Source: Xenorhabdus khoisanae
Lineage (GTDB): Bacteria; Pseudomonadota; Gammaproteobacteria; Enterobacterales; Enterobacteriaceae
Assembly: GCF_001037465.1 (NCBI RefSeq)
Contig: NZ_LFCV01000018.1
Span: forward strand, 1 to 64,000
Direction of reading: 5' to 3'
DNA length: 64,000 bases
Shown: positions 42,022 to 52,976 of the stretch, in pieces
Layout: every line of letters starts with the position of its first letter
How positions within the stretch are numbered: position 1 is the stretch's first letter
The notes under the pieces: generated by a model
What the model saw: the letters and a program-made list of their open reading frames with translations, nothing else
The model's database searches: none
What the model was told of the DNA's origin: nothing
Program-made: the position numbers and the translations under genes

Positions 42022-42045
42022 ATCGGGAGGATAGAATCTCCCGAT
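42022..42045 (+). terminator. Hairpin between serC and aroA
   Basis: ATCGGGAG (42022-42029) pairs with CTCCCGAT (42038-42045) around GATAGAAT, followed by an AT-rich tail (ATTAATTTTC). In E. coli serC-aroA is an operon with attenuated read-through, and this could be the equivalent partial terminator. Confidence 0.6.
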
Positions 42046-42119
42046 ATTAATTTTCTCGATTTATCCCACAAACCAAATTAAAAATATAGTGTGTTAAAAA
42101 CCGGAGACACCTCTCTATT

Positions 42120-43406
42120 ATGCAATCCCTGACGTTACAACCTATTTCCCGTATTAGTGGAACAATTAACCTGCCCGGCTCTAAGAGTGTTTCCAATCGT
42201 GCTCTGCTACTCGCTGCTTTTGCTAAGGGAACGACCCGGCTCACTAATTTATTGGATAGTGACGATATTCGCCACATGCTTAATGCTTTGACTGCATTAG
42301 ATATTTCCTATCGCCTGTCCACTGATCGCACCATTTGTGAAGTCGATGGTATTGGAGAGCGTATTACGGGTAAAAGTGGGCTAGAACTGTTTTTGGGTAA
42401 TGCTGGTACAGCAATGCGCCCATTGGCAGCGGCACTATGCTTGGGCGGCAATAATGTAGTGTTGACCGGTGAACCACGAATGAAAGAGCGCCCAATTGGT
42501 CACTTGGTGGATGCACTGCGTCAAGGTGGGGCAGAAATTGTCTATCTTGAACAGGAAAATTATCCGCCATTGCATATCAAGGGCGGATTTTCTGGAGGAA
42601 AAGTTACCGTAGACGGCAGTGTTTCGAGTCAATTCCTGACAGCCTTGCTAATGTCTGCACCACTGGCAGATAACGATACAGAAATCCATATCCAAGGTGA
42701 TTTGGTTTCTAAACCTTATATTGATATTACGTTGGCGCTGATGAAAAGCTTTGGCGTGACGGTAAGTAATCACCAATATCAGACTTTTTACATTAAAGGG
42801 CAGCAACAATATTTGTCTCCGGGGCAGTATTTAGTAGAAGGAGATGCTTCATCCGCATCTTATTTTCTGGCAGCGGCGGCGATTAAAGGCGGAACGGTGC
42901 GTGTTACAGGTATTGGCAGAAATAGCCTGCAAGGGGATACCAAATTTGCCAATGTACTGGAGAAGATGGGCGCAATTATTCGTTGGGGTGATGATTTTGT
43001 TGAATGCGAGCATGGTACATTAACTGGCATTGATATGGACATGAATGCTATTCCTGATGCCGCCATGACTATTGCAACAACGGCTCTGTTCGCTCAGGGA
43101 GAAACGGTTATCCGCAATATCTATAACTGGCGGGTAAAAGAAACGGATCGACTCAATGCAATGGCGACTGAATTACGCAAAATAGGTGCAGAAGTAGAAG
43201 AAGGGCATGACTATATCCGCATAATTCCACCCAAAAAACTCAACCATGCTGAAATTGAAACCTATAATGATCACCGAATTGCGATGTGTTTTTCGCTGGT
43301 GGCCTTGTCGGATATTCCAATCACCATTCTTGATCCAGGTTGTACGGCAAAAACATTCCCTGATTATTTCAATCAACTTGAAAAGCTCAGTCAAAATACA
43401 AAATAG
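42120..43406 (+). CDS. aroA: 3-phosphoshikimate 1-carboxyvinyltransferase (EPSP synthase)
   Basis: Sixth step of the shikimate pathway: shikimate 3-phosphate plus PEP gives EPSP. 428 aa against 427 in E. coli. Class I features are [20 protein letters not shown] at the N-terminus and [17 protein letters not shown] (PEP site, with the glycine and proline of the native glyphosate-sensitive type). Later [14 protein letters not shown] and the C-terminal [13 protein letters not shown] are conserved. The stop codon lies in a 20-bp tandem duplication. Confidence 0.98.
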   Translation: MQSLTLQPISRISGTINLPGSKSVSNRALLLAAFAKGTTRLTNLLDSDDIRHMLNALTALDISYRLSTDRTICEVDGIGERITGKSGLELFLGNAGTAMRPLAAALCLGGNNVVLTGEPRMKERPIGHLVDALRQGGAEIVYLEQENYPPLHIKGGFSGGKVTVDGSVSSQFLTALLMSAPLADNDTEIHIQGDLVSKPYIDITLALMKSFGVTVSNHQYQTFYIKGQQQYLSPGQYLVEGDASSASYFLAAAAIKGGTVRVTGIGRNSLQGDTKFANVLEKMGAIIRWGDDFVECEHGTLTGIDMDMNAIPDAAMTIATTALFAQGETVIRNIYNWRVKETDRLNAMATELRKIGAEVEEGHDYIRIIPPKKLNHAEIETYNDHRIAMCFSLVALSDIPITILDPGCTAKTFPDYFNQLEKLSQNTK

Positions 43407-43442
43407 ACAGGAATAGTGTTTCATAGACAGGAATAGTGTTTC
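43403..43442. repeat. 20-bp tandem duplication over the aroA stop codon
   Basis: ATAGACAGGAATAGTGTTTC is present twice (43403-43422, 43423-43442), with no mismatch. The TAG stop of aroA is inside copy one. Confidence 0.95.
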
Positions 43443-43561
43443 GCTCATCTGCTGAGTGCGTATAATAAGACAGACTTTTTATTGCTTGTTAATTGAGCAA
43501 TTCCCGCATTCGGTAGATGACCTGTCTGTTGTGCGAATGTTATGCGAAAAGGAGGAGAATG

Positions 43562-44248
43562 ATGGCGGCGATAGCCCCTGTAATAACCGTTGATGGGCCA
43601 AGTGGTGCTGGCAAGGGAACACTGTGCCAGGCATTGGCAGAAGCGTTAAATTGGCAATTACTTGATTCAGGTGCCATTTATCGTGTGCTGGCACTGGCTG
43701 CTATCCACCATCAGGTAGATATCCAGTCTGAAGACGCCCTGGTTCCTCTGGCTGCCAATCTGGATGTTCGTTTTGTGCCTGCAAATGGCAAGCTTCGGGT
43801 CATTTTGGAAGGCGAAGATGTCAGCAATGAAATCCGTACTGAAACTGTCGGGAATACGGCTTCGCAGGCAGCAACATTTCCGCGTGTCCGTGAAGCGCTC
43901 TTGCGTCGTCAACGGGCTTTCCGCATCTCTCCTGGTCTGATTGCGGACGGTCGTGACATGGGAACGGTTGTGTTTCCTGATGCGCCAGTGAAGATATTTC
44001 TTGATGCAAGTGCGGAAGAACGCGCCCGTAGACGCATGTTACAGTTGCAGGAGAAAGGTTTTAGTGTTAACTTTGAACGCCTTTTGTCCGAAATACAGGA
44101 ACGAGATTTCCGTGACCGCAATCGGGCAGCTGCGCCATTAGTGCCTGCACAAGATGCATTGATCTTAGATTCGACCAGCATGTCTATCGAAGAAGTGATT
44201 GATAAAGCACTGACTTATGCGAAAAATGCGCTGGAAATACCAGCATAA
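43562..44248 (+). CDS. cmk: Cytidylate kinase
   Basis: Phosphorylates CMP and dCMP. 228 aa against 227 in E. coli. Walker [10 protein letters not shown] at about 10-18, NMP-binding and lid segments ([30 protein letters not shown]) are conserved. Two adjacent ATGs (43559, 43562) follow AGGAGGAGA. I choose 43562, which matches [19 protein letters not shown] in E. coli and gives a 6-base spacing; the other adds one Met. Codons back to 43517 are unlikely. rpsA follows after a leader of ~190 bp, as in E. coli. Confidence 0.97.
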   Translation: MAAIAPVITVDGPSGAGKGTLCQALAEALNWQLLDSGAIYRVLALAAIHHQVDIQSEDALVPLAANLDVRFVPANGKLRVILEGEDVSNEIRTETVGNTASQAATFPRVREALLRRQRAFRISPGLIADGRDMGTVVFPDAPVKIFLDASAEERARRRMLQLQEKGFSVNFERLLSEIQERDFRDRNRAAAPLVPAQDALILDSTSMSIEEVIDKALTYAKNALEIPA

Positions 44249-44441
44249 GCATTAATTTTCGCGAATATGCTATTGCAGTAGCATATCAAGAAGATGTATA
44301 TAGAATTCTGGTGTGTGGGTAGTGAAATATGCTGGCATACCAAAACACCTTGTAACAGGGAGACGTTGCGAGGTATGTAAAACAACCCCATTCGGCCGGA
44401 TGCTAAATGGACGTTAATTAAAAACCTTGAAGATCATTAAC
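44249..44441 (+). promoter_or_regulatory. rpsA promoter and leader region
   Basis: 193 bp between cmk and rpsA with no gene. In E. coli this space carries rpsA promoters and a structured leader through which S1 represses its own translation in the absence of a strong ribosome site; here, too, only a weak GAAG precedes the ATG, so the same autogenous control is likely. I did not fold the leader. Confidence 0.5.
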
Positions 44442-46115
44442 ATGACAGAATCTTTTGCTCAACTCTTTGAAGAATCCCTACAGGCTATTGAAACTCGTCC
44501 AGGTGCAATCGTACGTGGTGTTGTAGTTGCTATCGATAAAGACATTGTATTGGTTGACGCAGGTCTGAAATCTGAATCTGCAATTCCTGTAGAACAATTC
44601 AAAAACGCTCAAGGCGAGCTGGAAATCCAAGTTGGCGATGAAATCGACGTAGCTCTGGATGCGGTAGAAGATGGTTTCGGTGAAACTATCCTGTCCCGTG
44701 AAAAAGCAAAACGTCACGAAGCATGGCTGATGCTGGAAAAAGCATACGAAGAAGCTGAAACTGTCACTGGTGTTATCAATGGCAAAGTTAAAGGCGGCTT
44801 TACTGTAGAACTGAACGGTATCCGTGCGTTCCTGCCAGGTTCACTGGTTGACGTTCGCCCAGTTCGTGACACTGCTCACCTTGAAGGCAAAGAGCTTGAG
44901 TTCAAAGTCATCAAGCTGGATCAGAAACGCAACAACGTAGTTGTTTCTCGTCGTGCTGTTATCGAATCTGAAAACAGTGCAGAGCGCGATCAGCTGCTGG
45001 AAAATCTGCAAGAAGGCATGGAAGTTAAAGGTATCGTTAAGAACCTGACTGACTACGGCGCATTCGTTGATCTGGGCGGCGTTGATGGCCTGCTGCACAT
45101 TACTGATATGGCTTGGAAACGTGTTAAACATCCAAGCGAAATCGTCAATGTGGGCGATGAAATCACAGTTAAAGTACTGAAGTTCGACCGTGAGCGTACT
45201 CGCGTATCTCTGGGTCTGAAGCAATTGGGTGAAGATCCATGGGTAGCAATCGCTAAACGTTATCCAGAAAGTACTAAACTGACTGGTCGCGTAACTAACC
45301 TGACTGACTACGGCTGCTTCGTTGAAATCGAAGAAGGCGTTGAAGGTCTGGTACACGTTTCAGAAATGGATTGGACCAACAAAAACATCCACCCATCCAA
45401 AGTTGTTAACGTTGGTGATGTTGTGGAAGTTATGGTTCTGGATATCGATGAAGAACGTCGTCGTATCTCCCTGGGCCTGAAGCAGTGTAAATCTAACCCT
45501 TGGCAGCATTTTGCTGAGACTCACAACAAAAACGACCGCGTTGAAGGTAAGATCAAGTCTATCACTGACTTCGGTATCTTCATCGGTCTGGACGGCGGCA
45601 TCGACGGTCTGGTTCACCTGTCTGACATCTCCTGGAACGTTGCAGGCGAAGAAGCAGTTCGTGAATACAAGAAAGGCGACGAAATTGCTGCTGTAGTTCT
45701 GCAAGTTGATGCAGAGCGTGAGCGTATCTCTCTGGGCATCAAACAACTGGCAGAAGATCCATTCAACAATTACCTGTCTGTAAACAAGAAAGGTGTAATT
45801 GTTACTGGTAAAGTAACTGCAGTTGACGCAAAAGGTGCTACAGTTGAATTAGCTGACGGCGTTGAAGGTTACCTGCGTGCATCAGAAGCTTCTCGTGACC
45901 GCGTTGAAGATGCAACTCAAGTTCTGAACGTTGGCGATGAAGTTGAAGCTAAATATGTTGGCGTTGACCGCAAGAATCGCGTAATCAACCTGTCTGTTCG
46001 TGCGAAAGACGAAGCTGATGAAAAAGACGCTATCGCTTCTGTGAACAAACAAGAAGATACGAACTTTGCTAACAACGCAATGGCTGAAGCTTTCAAAGCA
46101 GCTAAAGGCGAATAA
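44442..46115 (+). CDS. rpsA: 30S ribosomal protein S1
   Basis: Largest ribosomal protein; it recruits mRNA and unfolds structure during initiation. 557 aa, identical in length to E. coli and nearly identical in sequence. Six S1 (OB-fold) domains are visible by repeated patterns such as [53 protein letters not shown] and [27 protein letters not shown]; domains 1-2 bind the ribosome. The ATG at 44442 ([13 protein letters not shown]) matches E. coli; an upstream TTG at 44427 is rejected. Codon use is strongly biased, as expected for an abundant protein. Confidence 0.99.
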   Translation: MTESFAQLFEESLQAIETRPGAIVRGVVVAIDKDIVLVDAGLKSESAIPVEQFKNAQGELEIQVGDEIDVALDAVEDGFGETILSREKAKRHEAWLMLEKAYEEAETVTGVINGKVKGGFTVELNGIRAFLPGSLVDVRPVRDTAHLEGKELEFKVIKLDQKRNNVVVSRRAVIESENSAERDQLLENLQEGMEVKGIVKNLTDYGAFVDLGGVDGLLHITDMAWKRVKHPSEIVNVGDEITVKVLKFDRERTRVSLGLKQLGEDPWVAIAKRYPESTKLTGRVTNLTDYGCFVEIEEGVEGLVHVSEMDWTNKNIHPSKVVNVGDVVEVMVLDIDEERRRISLGLKQCKSNPWQHFAETHNKNDRVEGKIKSITDFGIFIGLDGGIDGLVHLSDISWNVAGEEAVREYKKGDEIAAVVLQVDAERERISLGIKQLAEDPFNNYLSVNKKGVIVTGKVTAVDAKGATVELADGVEGYLRASEASRDRVEDATQVLNVGDEVEAKYVGVDRKNRVINLSVRAKDEADEKDAIASVNKQEDTNFANNAMAEAFKAAKGE

Positions 46116-46189
46116 TCTAAGTCAATAACGGCGGGTAATATTCTCTTAAACGATAATATTACCCGAATACGGTAGTTTAGGGAGGTACT

Positions 46190-46480
46190 ATGACCAAGTC
46201 TGAATTAATCGAAAGACTTGCAGAGCAACAATCTCACATGCCGGCCAAAGCCGTTGAAGATGCAGTGAAAGAAATGCTTGATCATATGGCTGAAACATTA
46301 GCCGCAGGTGAACGTATTGAGGTTCGCGGATTCGGCAGCTTTTCTCTTCACTACCGCGCTCCGCGTGTGGGTCGTAACCCTAAAACGGGTGATAAAGTGG
46401 AATTGGACGGCAAATACGTTCCCCACTTTAAACCGGGTAAAGAGTTACGTGACCGCGTGAATATCTATAGCGATAGCTAA
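46190..46480 (+). CDS. ihfB: Integration host factor subunit beta
   Basis: DNA-bending nucleoid protein, working as a heterodimer with IhfA. 96 aa against 94 in E. coli (two extra C-terminal residues, SDS). The signature [21 protein letters not shown] in the beta-arm and the N-terminal [16 protein letters not shown] are conserved. Good ribosome site AGGGAGG. It follows rpsA by 74 bp, with its own terminator. Confidence 0.98.
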   Translation: MTKSELIERLAEQQSHMPAKAVEDAVKEMLDHMAETLAAGERIEVRGFGSFSLHYRAPRVGRNPKTGDKVELDGKYVPHFKPGKELRDRVNIYSDS

Positions 46481-46507
46481 GATATCAGTTATTACTTAAT
46501 TAAATTA

Positions 46508-46533
46508 ACGGTACCTTAGGGTGCCGTTTTTTT
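46508..46533 (+). terminator. Terminator after ihfB
   Basis: ACGGTACC (46508-46515) pairs with GGTGCCGT (46520-46527), with one wobble, around TTAG, followed by TTTTTTT. Typical rho-independent terminator. Confidence 0.9.
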
Positions 46534-46703
46534 GTGTATCTGATTTTTGCGAAGAGAATCGCATTACCTTGAGAGTTGTTTCTGCTGCCTGAAAATTAAT
46601 TTGCGAAGCGATTCCATAATGACATTCATCCGGCTGGTGGTGATATTGATTATGCAATAGGCTTTCTTGCGTGAATGGAATATCAACGCAGAGGCATAAA
46701 TGG

Positions 46704-49049
46704 ATGCAGCCTATAATTTTTTATATCTTTAATTTTTTATACAGTACTTGGCGAAAAAAAACACCCATTATCAGTTTGAATTTGGTTGCGCTAGCCGTTG
46801 TATTGGGAATTTTTCCTTTATTATTCCTTTCTGAACTCCCTCAACAAAAGATCATAAATTTCCTGATTTTTATTGCAATTTTATCTTTCTTTTTGCCTTA
46901 TAAGTTCATTCGAGTGATGACCATAGGATTATGGGCATTTATTTTCGGTTGCTGGCATGGTCACCAGATATTAGCGAAAATCACTTATTTCAGTGAAACT
47001 GTCCGCACTGCAACAGTCATGATTGATAGCGTATCTCTAGAAAATAAAACGAAAGAGAATGAGCAAAAGGCACGTTATCGCATTCGGTTGATTGAAAGTG
47101 ATGGAAAATATATTTTCCCCGCTTTATACGCATCGGTATTATGGAATTCACAAGAGCAGCTATGCGCCGGCCAAAAATGGCAGGTTACAATGAAACTCAG
47201 ACCTGTTCATGCTCAATTAAATCATGGTAGTTATGATAACCAGCGATATTCACTTTCTATTCGCCAGCCGTTAAATGGAAAAATTATTAAGGCGAAATTA
47301 CTCAATAGAAATTGTAGCCTTCGACAAGACTTCATTAGTGAGCTTCTGCCAGAAATTCAGTCATTAAAACATGCAGGGATCGCGTTGGCGCTTTCGTTCG
47401 GCGAAAGAGCTTGGTTGGATAAACCCACTCGTTTGCTATTACAGCAGACAGGTATTGCACATTTAATGGCAATTTCAGGGCTGCATATTGCAATGGCCAG
47501 CTTATTTGGTTGGAGTTTTGCAAGAATGGCACAATTTTTCTTTCCTGCAAAATGGATTGGATTTCGCTTCCCATTAATTATGGGCTGGTTAACTGCCGTG
47601 CTGTATGGGTGGTTATCTGGATGGGGTATTCCGGCTATTCGGGCAATATTGGGGCTAACACTGTGGGTTTATCTGAGATGTAAAAATAGGCTTTGTTTTT
47701 CATGGCAATGGGCTTTATGGAGTGCCGCGCTTATTTTATTTTTTGATCCTTTAGCAATACTTTCCGATAGCTTTTGGCTTTCGTTTACCGCAGTGATGGC
47801 ACTGCTATTTTGGTTTCACTGGATGCCCTTGCCAGAAAGAATTCGTTATGGTTGGAAATGGGTTTGGCTGCGTGGATTGCATATGCAATTGGGAATGATG
47901 TTAATGTTGTTGCCGTTGCAGCTTCTATTATTTCAGGGCGTTAATATTTCATCATTGGTTGCTAATCTATGGGCTGTTCCAATTATTTCTTTCTTATCTG
48001 TGCCATTAGTGATGTCAGGATTAGTTTGTGTTTTTATTCCCATTATCCAACCGTTCTTATGGCAACTTGTTGATTACAGTGTTTCTTTTGCTTTGGCTCC
48101 TTTATCCATTTTAACGCAATCATGGGTTGAAACAGGGCATTACCCTATCGTTATTACGCTTGCCGGCTGGTTTTTTGTTGTCATTTGGCGTCTTGGTTGG
48201 TGGAAGTCTTATAAAGGGTTATTGGGAGTTTCAATTGGCATTATTGCTAGTTATTCAATACGCTCTGATGAGCATCAATGGCGTTTTTCCATGCTGGATA
48301 TTGGTCACGGACTGGCGGTAGTTATTGATAAGGGCGGGAAAGCGATTATTTTCGATACAGGAAATCGTTGGGAAACAGGTAGCATGGCAGAGAAAATTAT
48401 CGTGCCTTATTTGCGTTGGCATCGATTAACGCCAGAGCAAATAATCCTGAGTCATGATCATTTGGATCATACCGGAGGAGTAGAGCACCTCAGGGACAAC
48501 TATCCTGATATTCAAATTAGAAGTCCTTTGCTGAATCAATCTCATTTACCTTGTGTTCGTGGTAAACAGTGGATATGGCAAGGGCTGAATTTTAAAGTTC
48601 TCTGGCCGCCAGAAAAAGCAACTGTCGTTGGAAATAATCAATCTTGCGTGATTCGCATTGATGATGGTAAATACAGTCTGTTATTAACAGGTGATTTGGA
48701 GAAACAGGGAGAATATCGCTTATTGGAACTTGAGAAGGGCGAACTGAATGCCACAATATTACAAGTTCCCCATCATGGGAGTAATACTTCCTCTACTGCG
48801 ATATTTATACGTAAAGTCATGCCTGAATATGCGTTGACTTCAGTTGCACGCTATAGCCCGTGGAGATTACCTTCCGCTAAAGTAAAACAACGTTATAAAA
48901 ATGCGGGTATTCAATGGAGTAGCACCGCAGTTTCTGGTCAAATAACCGGCTATTTTTATTTTGATCACATTAAATTAGAAGGTTATCGACAACAAATAGT
49001 ATCACGATGGTATCATCAGTGGTTTGGTATTCGCGGTGATCATGAGTAG
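46704..49049 (+). CDS. ycaI: ComEC/Rec2-family DNA-uptake channel protein
   Basis: Inner-membrane channel for DNA uptake in competent bacteria; in E. coli YcaI its role is undefined. 781 aa from the ATG at 46704 (GAGG 9 bases before), against 754 in E. coli. An N-terminal membrane and OB-like region (about 1-200), a ComEC competence domain (HLMAISGLHIAMA near 265, then about eight hydrophobic segments) and a C-terminal metallo-beta-lactamase-like domain with SHDHLDHTGG, LLTGDLE and PHHGSNTSS are in order. The motifs for metal binding look intact, so nuclease activity is possible. An upstream in-frame GTG at 46671 is less likely. It precedes msbA, the E. coli order. Confidence 0.93.
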   Translation: MQPIIFYIFNFLYSTWRKKTPIISLNLVALAVVLGIFPLLFLSELPQQKIINFLIFIAILSFFLPYKFIRVMTIGLWAFIFGCWHGHQILAKITYFSETVRTATVMIDSVSLENKTKENEQKARYRIRLIESDGKYIFPALYASVLWNSQEQLCAGQKWQVTMKLRPVHAQLNHGSYDNQRYSLSIRQPLNGKIIKAKLLNRNCSLRQDFISELLPEIQSLKHAGIALALSFGERAWLDKPTRLLLQQTGIAHLMAISGLHIAMASLFGWSFARMAQFFFPAKWIGFRFPLIMGWLTAVLYGWLSGWGIPAIRAILGLTLWVYLRCKNRLCFSWQWALWSAALILFFDPLAILSDSFWLSFTAVMALLFWFHWMPLPERIRYGWKWVWLRGLHMQLGMMLMLLPLQLLLFQGVNISSLVANLWAVPIISFLSVPLVMSGLVCVFIPIIQPFLWQLVDYSVSFALAPLSILTQSWVETGHYPIVITLAGWFFVVIWRLGWWKSYKGLLGVSIGIIASYSIRSDEHQWRFSMLDIGHGLAVVIDKGGKAIIFDTGNRWETGSMAEKIIVPYLRWHRLTPEQIILSHDHLDHTGGVEHLRDNYPDIQIRSPLLNQSHLPCVRGKQWIWQGLNFKVLWPPEKATVVGNNQSCVIRIDDGKYSLLLTGDLEKQGEYRLLELEKGELNATILQVPHHGSNTSSTAIFIRKVMPEYALTSVARYSPWRLPSAKVKQRYKNAGIQWSSTAVSGQITGYFYFDHIKLEGYRQQIVSRWYHQWFGIRGDHE

Positions 49050-49087
49050 AATGAGCCGCTATTTCTTTTGGTTTTGGTAACTCAATA

Positions 49088-50833
49088 ATGAATGATAAAG
49101 ACCTTTCTACCTGGCAGACCTTTCGCCGATTGTGGCCGATCATCACACCATTTAAGGTCGGGCTGTCAGTTGCGGCGGTTGCACTAATTATCAATGCTGC
49201 CGGTGATACATTAATGCTTTCCTTGTTAAAGCCTTTGTTGGATGAGGGTTTTGGTAAGGCAGACATTAGCGTATTGAAGTGGATGCCACTGGTTGTTATC
49301 GGATTGATGCTGTTACGTGGCATATCTGGTTTTATATCAAGTTATTGCATCTCTTGGGTATCTGGCAAAGTGGTTATGCAGATGCGTCGGCGCCTGTTCA
49401 ACCATATGATGGGCATGCCAGTTTCCTTTTTTGACCAGCAATCTACGGGAACATTACTTTCACGCATCACATATGATTCAGAACAGGTTGCTTCTTCCTC
49501 TTCTGGCGCATTGGTGACAGTCGTTAGGGAAGGGGCATCAATTATTGGCCTGTTTATCCTGATGTTCTATTACAGCTGGGAGCTTTCCCTCATTTTGATT
49601 GTGATTGCGCCGATCGTTGCAGGTGTTATTCGCCTTGTTTCCGTGCGTTTTCGTAATATCAGTAAAAATATGCAGAATAGCATGGGAATGGTGACGACCA
49701 GTGCCGAACAGATGTTGAAAGGGCATAAAGAGGTTTTAATATTTGGTGGTCAAAAAGTTGAAACGGAGCGTTTTAACAAGGTCAGCAACCATATGCGCCA
49801 GCAAGGCATGAAAATGGTTTCTGCTGATTCTATTTCAGACCCGATTATTCAGCTTATTGCTTCATTTGCATTGGCGTTTATCCTGTATGCGGCCAGCTTC
49901 CCTGAAATTATGGGGGCTTTGACAGCAGGAAAAATTACTGTTGTGTTTTCATCCATGATTGCCTTGATGCGTCCATTGAAGTCACTGACTAACGTTAATG
50001 CACAATTTCAACGCGGTATGGCGGCTTGCCAGACTTTGTTTGCCATTCTGGATATGGAACAGGAAAAGGATAATGGCAAACTGGAAATCAAAAAAGCAAA
50101 AGGCAATATCGAATTCCGTGATGTGACTTTCTGCTATCCAACCAAAGATCATCCAGCCTTGAAAAAGATTTCAATGACGATACCAGCAGGCAAAGCAGTC
50201 GCATTGGTTGGTCGTTCTGGATCAGGTAAATCGACAATCGCTAATCTCCTCACCCGTTTTTATGACGTGAATGACGGGGAAATTATATTGGATGGTCATG
50301 ATCTGCGCGAATATACGTTGGCTTCACTGCGTAATCAAATTGCGTTGGTATCGCAAAATGTGCACCTGTTCAACGATACTGTCGCTAATAACATTGCTTA
50401 CGCCAGCGAAGGACAATTCAGCCGTGAAGAGATCGAACGTGCAGCGGAAATGGCCTACGCAATGGACTTTATCAAAAAACTGGATAACGGCCTTGATACC
50501 ATGATAGGTGAAAATGGTGTTTTGCTTTCCGGTGGTCAACGTCAGCGTATCGCTATTGCCCGTGCTTTATTGCGTGATTCGCCAATTCTGATTCTGGATG
50601 AGGCAACTTCAGCATTGGATACTGAATCTGAACGTGCGATTCAAGCCGCATTGGATGAATTGCAGAAAAACAGAACCTCATTGGTGATTGCTCACCGTCT
50701 TTCCACTATTGAAAATGCTGATGAAATTATCGTCATTGAAGATGGTAATATCCTAGAACGAGGCAACCATGTCGCTCTATTGGAGCACGAAGGCGCATAT
50801 GCTCAATTACATCGGATGCAGTTTGGTCAATGA
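49088..50833 (+). CDS. msbA: Lipid A/LPS flippase MsbA
   Basis: Homodimeric ABC exporter that flips lipid A-core to the periplasmic leaflet. 581 aa against 582 in E. coli. Six membrane helices (1-320) carry RMSYDSEQV-type coupling segments. The ATPase has Walker [10 protein letters not shown] (about 376-384), signature [15 protein letters not shown], Walker [13 protein letters not shown] and H-loop IAHRLST. The start follows ycaI by 38 bp with a weak ribosome site. It overlaps lpxK by 4 bases (ATGA), so both are coupled. Confidence 0.97.
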   Translation: MNDKDLSTWQTFRRLWPIITPFKVGLSVAAVALIINAAGDTLMLSLLKPLLDEGFGKADISVLKWMPLVVIGLMLLRGISGFISSYCISWVSGKVVMQMRRRLFNHMMGMPVSFFDQQSTGTLLSRITYDSEQVASSSSGALVTVVREGASIIGLFILMFYYSWELSLILIVIAPIVAGVIRLVSVRFRNISKNMQNSMGMVTTSAEQMLKGHKEVLIFGGQKVETERFNKVSNHMRQQGMKMVSADSISDPIIQLIASFALAFILYAASFPEIMGALTAGKITVVFSSMIALMRPLKSLTNVNAQFQRGMAACQTLFAILDMEQEKDNGKLEIKKAKGNIEFRDVTFCYPTKDHPALKKISMTIPAGKAVALVGRSGSGKSTIANLLTRFYDVNDGEIILDGHDLREYTLASLRNQIALVSQNVHLFNDTVANNIAYASEGQFSREEIERAAEMAYAMDFIKKLDNGLDTMIGENGVLLSGGQRQRIAIARALLRDSPILILDEATSALDTESERAIQAALDELQKNRTSLVIAHRLSTIENADEIIVIEDGNILERGNHVALLEHEGAYAQLHRMQFGQ

Positions 50834-51810
50834 TTGAAAAGATATGGTCAGGCCGTTCATGGCTTTATATTGCACTATTACCCTTATCAGCCCTTTATGG
50901 GCTGGTAAGCGGTTTACGTCGTTTAAGCTATAAAATGGGGTTGAGTCGCTCTTGGAAAGCGCCTGTACCTGTCATTGTAGTCGGTAACTTGACGGCAGGG
51001 GGAAATGGCAAAACCCCTGTTGTTATTTGGCTGGTAGAGCAGTTGCAACAAAAAGGCTATCGAGTTGGTGTTGTTTCCCGTGGCTATGGAGGGAAATCGG
51101 AACATTATCCTCTGCTGGTGACAGATGACGTGACTACAGCACAGGCGGGAGATGAGCCTGTTTTGATTCGTCGTCGTACTGGTGCGCCTGTTGCAGTTGC
51201 TCCAAAACGTGCTGATGCTATTGAAGCATTATTGGCTCATGTCCCTATTGATATTGTAGTTACGGATGACGGTCTCCAACATTACGCTTTACAGCGTGAT
51301 TATGAGATTGTGGTGATTGATGGTGTTCGTCGTTTTGGTAATGGTTGTTGGCTACCCGCAGGGCCGATGCGGGAACTGGCCGGGCGCTTGAATACCGTCA
51401 ATACCATTATTGTTAATGGTGGAACGGCTCAGGCAGGGGAATTGCCGATGACTCTGAAAGGGGAATTAGCCGTTAACCTGTTAACGGGAGAGATGCGAAA
51501 CGTCACTGATATTCCAAATGCAATTGCAATGGCAGGGATTGGTCATCCTCCGCGTTTTTTTGCGACCTTGCAACAATTAGGTGCAAATCTACAGGAAACC
51601 CATGCTTTTGCTGACCATCAACCTTATGAAAAATCTCAGTTACTGGCTTTAACGAACAGTGATCAAAATCTGCTGATGACAGAAAAAGATGCGGTAAAAT
51701 GTATCCAATTCGCTCAGCCTAACTGGTGGTATTTACCCGTCAATGCTGTTTTGCCAGAAGAGGAAGGGCAAAAAGTACTGAATGAGATTCGAGCCTTGAT
51801 CCCAAAGTGA
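50830..51810 (+). CDS. lpxK: Tetraacyldisaccharide 4'-kinase LpxK
   Basis: Adds the 4'-phosphate of lipid A. 326 aa against 328 in E. coli. The P-loop is [13 protein letters not shown] at about 53-65, [20 protein letters not shown] holds catalytic Asp/His residues, and LTEKDAVKC-like sequence ([12 protein letters not shown]) is near the C-terminus. It starts inside msbA's last codon (ATGA overlap). The product is on the same pathway as MsbA, and kdsB nearby provides CMP-Kdo. Confidence 0.97.
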   Translation: MIEKIWSGRSWLYIALLPLSALYGLVSGLRRLSYKMGLSRSWKAPVPVIVVGNLTAGGNGKTPVVIWLVEQLQQKGYRVGVVSRGYGGKSEHYPLLVTDDVTTAQAGDEPVLIRRRTGAPVAVAPKRADAIEALLAHVPIDIVVTDDGLQHYALQRDYEIVVIDGVRRFGNGCWLPAGPMRELAGRLNTVNTIIVNGGTAQAGELPMTLKGELAVNLLTGEMRNVTDIPNAIAMAGIGHPPRFFATLQQLGANLQETHAFADHQPYEKSQLLALTNSDQNLLMTEKDAVKCIQFAQPNWWYLPVNAVLPEEEGQKVLNEIRALIPK

Positions 51811-51958
51811 ACCATTCATTCAGAGTATCGGGAAACCATGGCAAGGCAACGACACAAACAGCAAAACAATATCTAACAAAATAACAGAGTTAACGGTGAG
51901 ACATCGCTTGTGGTATTCTGAGCCGCATTAAATTGAAGGCCCGTCATTTGGGGGATAT

Positions 51959-52138
51959 ATGGATCACCGTTTACTCGAAATCATTGCTTGCCCGGTATGT
52001 CATGGCAAGCTCAGTTATGATAAAGAAAACTTTGAACTGATTTGCAAATTTAACCGCCTCGCATTTCCTGTCCGTGATGGTATTCCTGTGTTGTTAGAGC
52101 ATGAAGCACGCGTTTTGCCTACAGAGGAAAACAAGTAA
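51959..52138 (+). CDS. ycaR: Trm112-family small protein YcaR
   Basis: 59-aa protein, too short for many gene finders; E. coli YcaR is 60 aa and starts [18 protein letters not shown], nearly the same as here ([21 protein letters not shown]). A Cys-Pro-x-Cys pair is at residues 11-14, and the core [16 protein letters not shown] is conserved. Trm112-type proteins are small zinc-ribbon-like partners or activators; the E. coli function is unknown. GGGGGA lies about 4 bases before the ATG. It sits between lpxK and kdsB, 3 bp ahead of kdsB, as in E. coli. Confidence 0.93.
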   Translation: MDHRLLEIIACPVCHGKLSYDKENFELICKFNRLAFPVRDGIPVLLEHEARVLPTEENK

Positions 52139-52141
52139 CCT

Positions 52142-52891
52142 ATGTTTACCGTTATCATTCCAGCTCGTTTTTCTTCAACGCGCTTGCCCGGAAAACCACT
52201 GGCCGATATTCACGGCAAGCCGATGATTGTACGTGTTATGGAACGGGCAGCCCGTTCTGGTGCTGCCCGGGTTATTGTGGCAACAGATAATCAAGACGTT
52301 TTTGATGCGGTGATTGCCGCAGGCGGTGAAGCCTGTATGACAAGCGAAAACCATCATTCAGGTACAGAACGCTTGGCTGAAGTTATCGATAAATATCAAT
52401 TTGCCGATGATGAAATCATTGTGAATGTTCAGGGTGATGAACCTCTTATTCCAGAACAAATCATCAAGCAAGTAGCTGATAATCTGGCTGGCAGTGATGC
52501 TGGAATGGCAACACTTGCTGTGCAAATTAAAGATGCAGAAGAAGCATTCAATCCCAATGCTGTTAAAGTTGTTATGGATGCTAAAGGTTATGCGCTCTAC
52601 TTTTCCCGCGCTACCATTCCATGGGAACGTGACCGTTTTATGCAGTCAAAAGAGACTATCGGAGATAATTTCCTGCGCCATATCGGAATTTATGCGTATC
52701 GGGCAGGGTTTATCCGGCGTTATGTTCAATGGACTCCAAGTCCGTTGGAAAATATTGAGATGCTCGAACAATTACGGGTGCTTTGGTACGGTGAAAAAAT
52801 CCATGTAGCAAAAGCATTGCAAGCGCCGGGTGCAGGTGTGGATACTCCAGAAGATCTGGAAACAGTTAGAAAAGTTTTTGCAGCTCTCTGA
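52142..52891 (+). CDS. kdsB: CMP-Kdo synthetase
   Basis: 3-deoxy-manno-octulosonate cytidylyltransferase, which activates Kdo for the LPS inner core. 249 aa against 248 in E. coli. The nucleotide-binding N-terminus [25 protein letters not shown], the middle [10 protein letters not shown] and the C-terminal [15 protein letters not shown] are present. It begins 3 bp after ycaR and is part of the LPS run msbA-lpxK-ycaR-kdsB. A strong terminator follows. Confidence 0.97.
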   Translation: MFTVIIPARFSSTRLPGKPLADIHGKPMIVRVMERAARSGAARVIVATDNQDVFDAVIAAGGEACMTSENHHSGTERLAEVIDKYQFADDEIIVNVQGDEPLIPEQIIKQVADNLAGSDAGMATLAVQIKDAEEAFNPNAVKVVMDAKGYALYFSRATIPWERDRFMQSKETIGDNFLRHIGIYAYRAGFIRRYVQWTPSPLENIEMLEQLRVLWYGEKIHVAKALQAPGAGVDTPEDLETVRKVFAAL

Positions 52892-52926
52892 TCTCTATTG
52901 GCATGAGCATTAATTGAATGTGCTTT

Positions 52927-52962
52927 AAAAGAGAATGCCGTATAGCGGCATTCTCTTTTTTC
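52927..52962. terminator. Bidirectional terminator between kdsB and elyC
   Basis: AGAGAATGCCG (52930-52940) pairs with CGGCATTCTCT (52946-52956) around TATAG, with an A-run before and six or more T after. It serves kdsB on plus and elyC on minus. Confidence 0.93.
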
Positions 52963-52976
52963 AGTTTTGTTCTTTT

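Noticed and set aside
44841-45356. 171-aa frame opposite rpsA
   Set aside because: Arises from the strong codon bias of rpsA; composition (Phe, Asn, Gln rich) is typical of a shadow frame.
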